64,000 nt of DNA from Magnetospirillum sp. XM-1 (GTDB taxonomy: Bacteria > Pseudomonadota > Alphaproteobacteria > Rhodospirillales > Magnetospirillaceae). Location: contig NZ_LN997848.1 of NCBI RefSeq assembly GCF_001511835.1, positions 2,756,001 through 2,820,000 on the forward strand, read 5' to 3'. Numbering within the stretch: position 1 is the first letter of the stretch; every line of letters begins with the position of its first letter. Of the stretch, positions 60,334 to 64,000 are shown piece after piece. The position numbers were made by a program, and so were the translations under genes. The notes beneath the pieces were generated by a model. The model searched no databases, was not told where the DNA came from, and was given only the letters and a program-made list of their open reading frames with translations.

Positions 60334-63072
60334 ATGACGAACCGCATCTTCCGCACCATTACCCAGCGGCTTTCGCTCCGTGCCCCCCAGTCGGATTCCT
60401 TGGGCATCCTGGCCCAAATCCTCGAACAGGTGATCATCGAGAAAGGTGCGGATCCATATCGTACTTTGGCAGTCATTCGAGAAACATGGCCGCAGGTAGA
60501 GGATTTTGAGCGGGAGTTCCCGTCTTTGTGTTTCGCTATCGCCACAGGCGTCGGCAAAACCCGCCTGATGGGTGCCTTCATTTCCTATCTGTATCTCACT
60601 GGGAAAAGTCGGCATTTTTTTGTGCTGGCACCGAACACCACCATCTACAACAAGCTGATCGGTGACTTTTCCCCTGAAAGCCCGAAGTACGTCTTTAAGG
60701 GCATAGCCGAGTTTGCCCAGAACCCACCGCTGATTATCACTGGTGATAATTATGATAGCGGTCGTGGTGTCCGACTGGATGGTGGACGTTCCTCCGATTT
60801 GTTCGGTTCGGATGTCCACATCAACATCTTCAACATCGACAAGATCAACAAGGAAGAAGGGCCACGTGGTCGGCCCAAGATGAAGAAGCTTCAGGAAACC
60901 ATTGGCGAAAGCTACTATGATTACCTTTCAAAGCTGACGGACTTGGTTCTGGTGATGGATGAAGCCCATCGTTATCGGGCTAGTGCGGGTGCCAAAGCCA
61001 TCGAAGGGCTGAAGCCTATTCTTGGATTGGAATTGACGGCAACCCCCAAGACGGTCGGCACCAATCCTGTGCCGTTCCGCAATGTGATCTACGATTACGA
61101 CCTTGGACGGGCGATGGCCGATGGTTTCGTCAAGGAACCTGCCGTCGCCACCCGCAAGGATTTCAGCATCAATGGAATTCCGCAGGACCGTCTGGAAAAG
61201 ATCAAGCTGGAAGATGCTGTTCACCATCACGACCATGTTGCTGTGGAACTGGACCGCTATCATCGGGTGAGCGGGCGAAGCAAGGTCCATCCCTTCATCC
61301 TGGTGGTTGCTCAAGACACCGACCACGCTAATCACATCAAGGCATTCGTGGAATCGGAGGAGTTCTTCAAAGGCCGGTTCAAGGATCGCATCGCCCTGGT
61401 ACATTCCAACACACGCGGTGAAGAAAGCGAGGAGGCCGTTCAACGTCTTGTTGCTCTTGAACACGATGGCCGCACGGAGATCGTGATCCATGTCAACAAG
61501 CTCAAAGAAGGTTGGGATGTGACCAACCTCTATACCATCGTCCCGTTGAGGGCTTCTGCCTCGGATATTCTGACCGAACAGACCCTTGGACGTGGCCTTC
61601 GGCTGCCCTACGGCGAACGTGTTTCACGCGGTAGTGATGATGAATTCGCCGCCGTGGACCGACTCACGGTCATCGCCCATGATCGGTTTGATGAAATTAT
61701 CCAGAAGGCCAGGGAACCCGGTTCCATCGTCCAAATGAAAGTCCTTCAAATTGGTGAAGGTGGGGACATCTCACCTGCGGGGGCTAAGCTGGTGGAATCG
61801 CCTTCAGTGGCCGAGATGATGATTACCGGTACAGCCTTGTTGCTGCCCGGCATACCCGATGTCCCAAAGCCAAAGATCACTCTGGCATCCGCAGAGGAGC
61901 ATCGTGCCGTCGATGTGACCTTCCAGGTGATCCGCCGTTTTGAACGGAAGCTTGGCAGCGTCGAGGAGTTATGCCAGCCAGAGGTTCGTGCCAAAATCGT
62001 TGCGGAAGTGAGGGAATTGATTCGCCCTATGCAGGGCACCCTCGACGGCGTTGTTTTGGCTCCTCGTGTGGAAGAGATCGTCGCAGTTATCACCGAGACG
62101 GTGACCGAACGCACCATGTCCATTCCGCAGATCGTGGTGATCCCGAAGCGTCAAGTCACCTTCCATTTCAGAGACTTTGACCTCAACGAACTGGGGAGCA
62201 TCAATCACCGGCCATTGGACGATGGCTTGGTGATCCAAACCTTGCGGACTGAAGTGAAGACCTACCTCGCGAAAACCGTGGATGATCCACGCGAAGAGCG
62301 GATGGAGGACTATCTCGTCCGCCACCTGATTGACCGGAACGAGGTGGATTACGACAGCCACGCTGATTTGCTCTACAAACTTGCCGGTCAGTTAGTTCAT
62401 CGGGTTCGGTCGTACCTGACCACCGACGCCGAGGTAGAGAACGTCCTGCTCCGCAATGGCCGCCAATTGGCAGATTTCATTTTTGCCCAGATGAAGCAGC
62501 ACTACTCGGAAACGCCATTGGGGGAAGACGATTACGAGGTCCGCGTAACCCGTGGATTTGTTTTGCTCCAACCTCAGCTACTCAATGTCACGCCCGGCCA
62601 ACAGGTGAAGGATTTCAAACAGCAGGTGATGCCGTTGTCCGACACCAAGCGTCAGGTGTTCGGCGGGTTCAAAAAATGCTGCTATCCGGTACAGAAGTTC
62701 GATTCTGATCCCGAACGCCGGTTTGCAGTCCTTGTGGATTCCGATGCCTCGGTCGAAAAATGGTTGAAACCGGGGCGTGCTCAATTTCAGATCGAGTATC
62801 GCTCGGGTGAATCCTATGAGCCGGACTATGTGGTGGAAACCGCGAAGCAGATGCTGATCTGTGAAATCAAGGCAAAGAACGAACTTTCTGATCCCATCGT
62901 CCAAGCCAAGGCACAGGCGGCGGTGAAGTGGTGCAAGGCAGCCAGCCAGCACGCCAAGGAAAGTTGCGGGAAACCATGGTCGTATGTGCTGATCGCTGAC
63001 GATCAGGTCATCGGCAGTGCGACCGTGGAGGGGTTGGCGGCCAAATTCACCCAAGGAGCCGTCATTAGATGA
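60334..63072 (+). CDS. Type III restriction Res-like helicase-nuclease
   Basis: 912 aa. SF2 helicase motifs: ATGVGKT 70-76, DEAH 208-211, TATP 234-237, and LGRGLRLPYG as motif VI. A C-terminal PD-(D/E)xK nuclease is intact: D831 in EPDYVV, then E844 and K846 in ICEIKAK. The length is close to that of type III Res subunits. It should cut unmodified DNA in a complex with the Mod-like protein. The ATG lies 4 nt after the mod stop with GGAG upstream. Its stop is TGA within ATGA, so a further start codon overlaps it. Confidence 0.92.
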   Translation: MTNRIFRTITQRLSLRAPQSDSLGILAQILEQVIIEKGADPYRTLAVIRETWPQVEDFEREFPSLCFAIATGVGKTRLMGAFISYLYLTGKSRHFFVLAPNTTIYNKLIGDFSPESPKYVFKGIAEFAQNPPLIITGDNYDSGRGVRLDGGRSSDLFGSDVHINIFNIDKINKEEGPRGRPKMKKLQETIGESYYDYLSKLTDLVLVMDEAHRYRASAGAKAIEGLKPILGLELTATPKTVGTNPVPFRNVIYDYDLGRAMADGFVKEPAVATRKDFSINGIPQDRLEKIKLEDAVHHHDHVAVELDRYHRVSGRSKVHPFILVVAQDTDHANHIKAFVESEEFFKGRFKDRIALVHSNTRGEESEEAVQRLVALEHDGRTEIVIHVNKLKEGWDVTNLYTIVPLRASASDILTEQTLGRGLRLPYGERVSRGSDDEFAAVDRLTVIAHDRFDEIIQKAREPGSIVQMKVLQIGEGGDISPAGAKLVESPSVAEMMITGTALLLPGIPDVPKPKITLASAEEHRAVDVTFQVIRRFERKLGSVEELCQPEVRAKIVAEVRELIRPMQGTLDGVVLAPRVEEIVAVITETVTERTMSIPQIVVIPKRQVTFHFRDFDLNELGSINHRPLDDGLVIQTLRTEVKTYLAKTVDDPREERMEDYLVRHLIDRNEVDYDSHADLLYKLAGQLVHRVRSYLTTDAEVENVLLRNGRQLADFIFAQMKQHYSETPLGEDDYEVRVTRGFVLLQPQLLNVTPGQQVKDFKQQVMPLSDTKRQVFGGFKKCCYPVQKFDSDPERRFAVLVDSDASVEKWLKPGRAQFQIEYRSGESYEPDYVVETAKQMLICEIKAKNELSDPIVQAKAQAAVKWCKAASQHAKESCGKPWSYVLIADDQVIGSATVEGLAAKFTQGAVIR

Positions 63073-63483
63073 ATTCCGCCCTCGGGAAGTTCGGACGGTT
63101 GGGGGGGGGGCACTTGCTCTGACGCTTAATGTCCCATCGCATGCGGATGAGCGACACCAATAGTCTTCCTGCTTTACCCCCGACATGGACTGCACCGGGA
63201 GGGCCGTGGAGGCCATTGCCGCCGCCAAGGCTTCTTCCTCGGTGCTGGATAAGCGATTGTTCACGAGCTTTACCATATCCGCCACCGCAGCCTCGACGCT
63301 GAGTTCTGGCAAATGGTCGGCTGCATCATCCAGGATTGGAAGGAGCGAATGCTCTGGCTCGAAAGAAACGAAAATCTGCCTGAGTTCAAATAAAACAATC
63401 AGCAGGCTAGTTTCGATAGCAAGGAAAAATTCCGTTTGATCGGTAAATTGACTTCTCAGCACTATCGATGTGCAGAAGTGCAT
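63067..63483 (-). pseudogene. Probable broken gene ending at a C10 tract
   Basis: From an ATG at 63483 the frame gives a credible helical protein (FFLAIETSLLIVLFELRQIF, LPELSVEAAVADMVKLVNNR, STEEEALAAAMASTALPVQ) that reaches ten consecutive C on this strand (G10 at 63101-63110). As given, the frame then runs about 500 bases antisense through the Res gene, which is not believable. One additional C would instead end it at 63067, right against the Res stop. It may be a slipped or degraded gene, or the C-terminal part of a longer lost one. The family is not recognised. Confidence 0.4.
63101..63110. repeat. G10 homopolymer tract
   Basis: Ten consecutive G, 28 bases after the Res stop. It is crossed by a short plus-strand frame whose ATG overlaps the Res stop (63069) and by the minus-strand frame above. 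Such tracts are prone to slippage and also to sequencing error. Nothing else like it occurs in the window. Confidence 0.85.
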
Positions 63484-64000
63484 TGCTTAGTGATTCCATA
63501 ATGGACAAAACCTTTAACGCCTCTTTATCATTCGTCGGCATTCTAGACTTATGATAATCGCATAAATTAAGAACTATATCTTTTATTGAATTAATCTGCT
63601 TTTTCGCCTCATTTATATCGTCGGCCGAAAAAGAGCAATCAACTAATTTTTTAAAAAAATCAACCGGAGAAATGATTGACGAGCAATTCAGCGTGTCTAT
63701 CCAGTCGCCTACCATTCTCTTTACGCAAGAGTCGTCGTACCGAGATATTTCATCGATCACAACTTGATCAATCTGGATATATGGCATTCCAATTTGTTCA
63801 CCATTGATGTTGATGGCGGCAGAGTGCTTTTCTCCAGTCACCGCGTCCTGATATGCAGGCCCAAAAATATAATTACCATGATGATATACCTTTCCCATCG
63901 TGATGAATCCTCGACATAGCACTCTTTCTCTAAGCAGCAATCGCCCAAATACCATCCGGCAAAAGTGCAGCATATTGACTACACCGGCCGGCGAAATTTC
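63407..64000 (-). CDS. Nucleotide-cyclase-like protein, 5' end outside window
   Basis: Open from the right edge to a stop at 63407, at least 197 residues; an ATG at 63973 exists but the frame is open before it, so the true start is probably beyond 64000. The segment LCRGFITMGKVYHHGNYIFGPAYQDAVTGEKH resembles a family in which RGxITxGxxYH-N-FGPA-x-A-x-E follows the pattern of class III nucleotidyl cyclase-like domains. The C-terminal 100 residues are helical (EAKKQINSIKDIVLNLCDYH). The coding DNA is strongly AT-rich. Catalytic residues would lie outside, so activity cannot be judged. Confidence 0.55.
   Translation of the reverse strand, partial: EISPAGVVNMLHFCRMVFGRLLLRERVLCRGFITMGKVYHHGNYIFGPAYQDAVTGEKHSAAININGEQIGMPYIQIDQVVIDEISRYDDSCVKRMVGDWIDTLNCSSIISPVDFFKKLVDCSFSADDINEAKKQINSIKDIVLNLCDYHKSRMPTNDKEALKVLSIMESLSNALLHIDSAEKSIYRSNGIFPCYRN

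Larger units (their letters stand above)
53141..64000. mobile_element. Integrated genomic island (left end in radC; right end beyond the window)
   Basis: It begins where radC homology stops and carries a tyrosine recombinase gene as its first gene, oriented away from the junction. Base composition drops sharply from the GC-rich chromosome to AT-rich sequence in the integrase gene (53.2-54.9 kb), the first two thirds of the methyltransferase gene, and the last 600 bases. Cargo is a restriction-like operon, small accessory genes and a cyclase-like gene. No conjugation, replication or phage structural genes are visible in the part shown. The right attachment site is not in the window. Confidence 0.85.

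Noticed and set aside
62578..63066. Minus-strand coding sequence running through the end of the Res gene
   Set aside because: It lies antisense to the conserved nuclease domain; the upstream frame more likely ends at the homopolymer.
55769..63072. Complete DISARM or BREX system
   Set aside because: DISARM needs DrmA, DrmB and DrmC, and BREX needs PglZ/BrxC; none is visible in this window. Only the SNF2 helicase recalls DrmD.

Overview
The window is high-GC alphaproteobacterial chromosome. Gene content (two aromatic-acid uptake/CoA-ligation operons, trpGDC-moaC-moeA-lexA order, xseB-ispA-dxs order, many two-component and GGDEF proteins) fits the Rhodospirillales, most likely a Magnetospirillum-type organism; the genus is an inference from gene order and protein style, not from a search. 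From about 53.14 kb to the right edge the chromosome is interrupted by an integrated element with much more AT-rich segments.

Layout. 1-6.15 kb (minus): a branched-chain-type ABC transporter (livK-H-M-G-F) followed by a feruloyl-CoA-synthase-like ligase cut by the window edge. 6.4-10.6 kb (plus, with one minus CBS gene): purC, a diguanylate cyclase and a metallo-beta-lactamase-fold hydrolase. 10.66-16.6 kb (minus): an ArsR/BigR-type repressor, dxs, ispA, xseB, a GT/TPR protein and an HDAC-family amidohydrolase. 16.7-24.4 kb: tlyA and an SRAP protein (plus), M48 protease and Hsp20 (minus), an OmpR-type regulator with its kinase (plus), and a TolA/TonB-like protein with an MFS carrier (minus). 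24.5-31.3 kb: dctA, hemerythrin, an old-yellow-enzyme/TetR pair with two operator copies, a divergent MFS/MaoC pair, and a GH25 lipoprotein paired with a Panacea-domain protein. 31.3-34.8 kb: molybdo-hydroxylase small and medium subunits, a MocA-like transferase, a cysteine desulfurase and a SufU-like scaffold, with no large subunit. 34.8-38.2 kb: a large unknown protein and a sensor kinase. 38.2-45.5 kb: an FAH-family hydrolase and a second livK-H-M-G-F operon ending in a benzoate-CoA-ligase-type gene. 45.6-52.9 kb: an AsmA-like protein, a hairpin cluster, lexA with an SOS box, moeA, moaC, trpC, trpD, trpG, a formyltransferase-like protein and a DUF4395-type membrane protein.

53.14-64 kb: an integrated element that has cut radC, leaving only the last 52 codons of that gene. 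It carries a tyrosine recombinase, two small minus-strand genes (one a zinc ribbon), a roughly 180-nt run of consecutive hairpins, and an operon of a 61-aa protein, a SNF2/HepA-type helicase with an acidic insert, a beta-class adenine methyltransferase (type III Mod-like) and a type III Res-like helicase-nuclease with an intact PD-(D/E)xK site. It ends with a G10 tract, a probable broken gene, and a partial nucleotide-cyclase-like gene leaving the window. The SNF2-Mod-Res operon is the best candidate for an anti-phage system of unusual composition.

How the genes work together: the two transporter-ligase operons look like parallel routes that import different aromatic acids and trap them as CoA thioesters. 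The BigR-type repressor may control the DUF4395 gene, because the two promoters share a sequence block. The element pairs a mobile-DNA integration module with a restriction-like defence module whose methyltransferase has a different base composition in its N-terminal two thirds.
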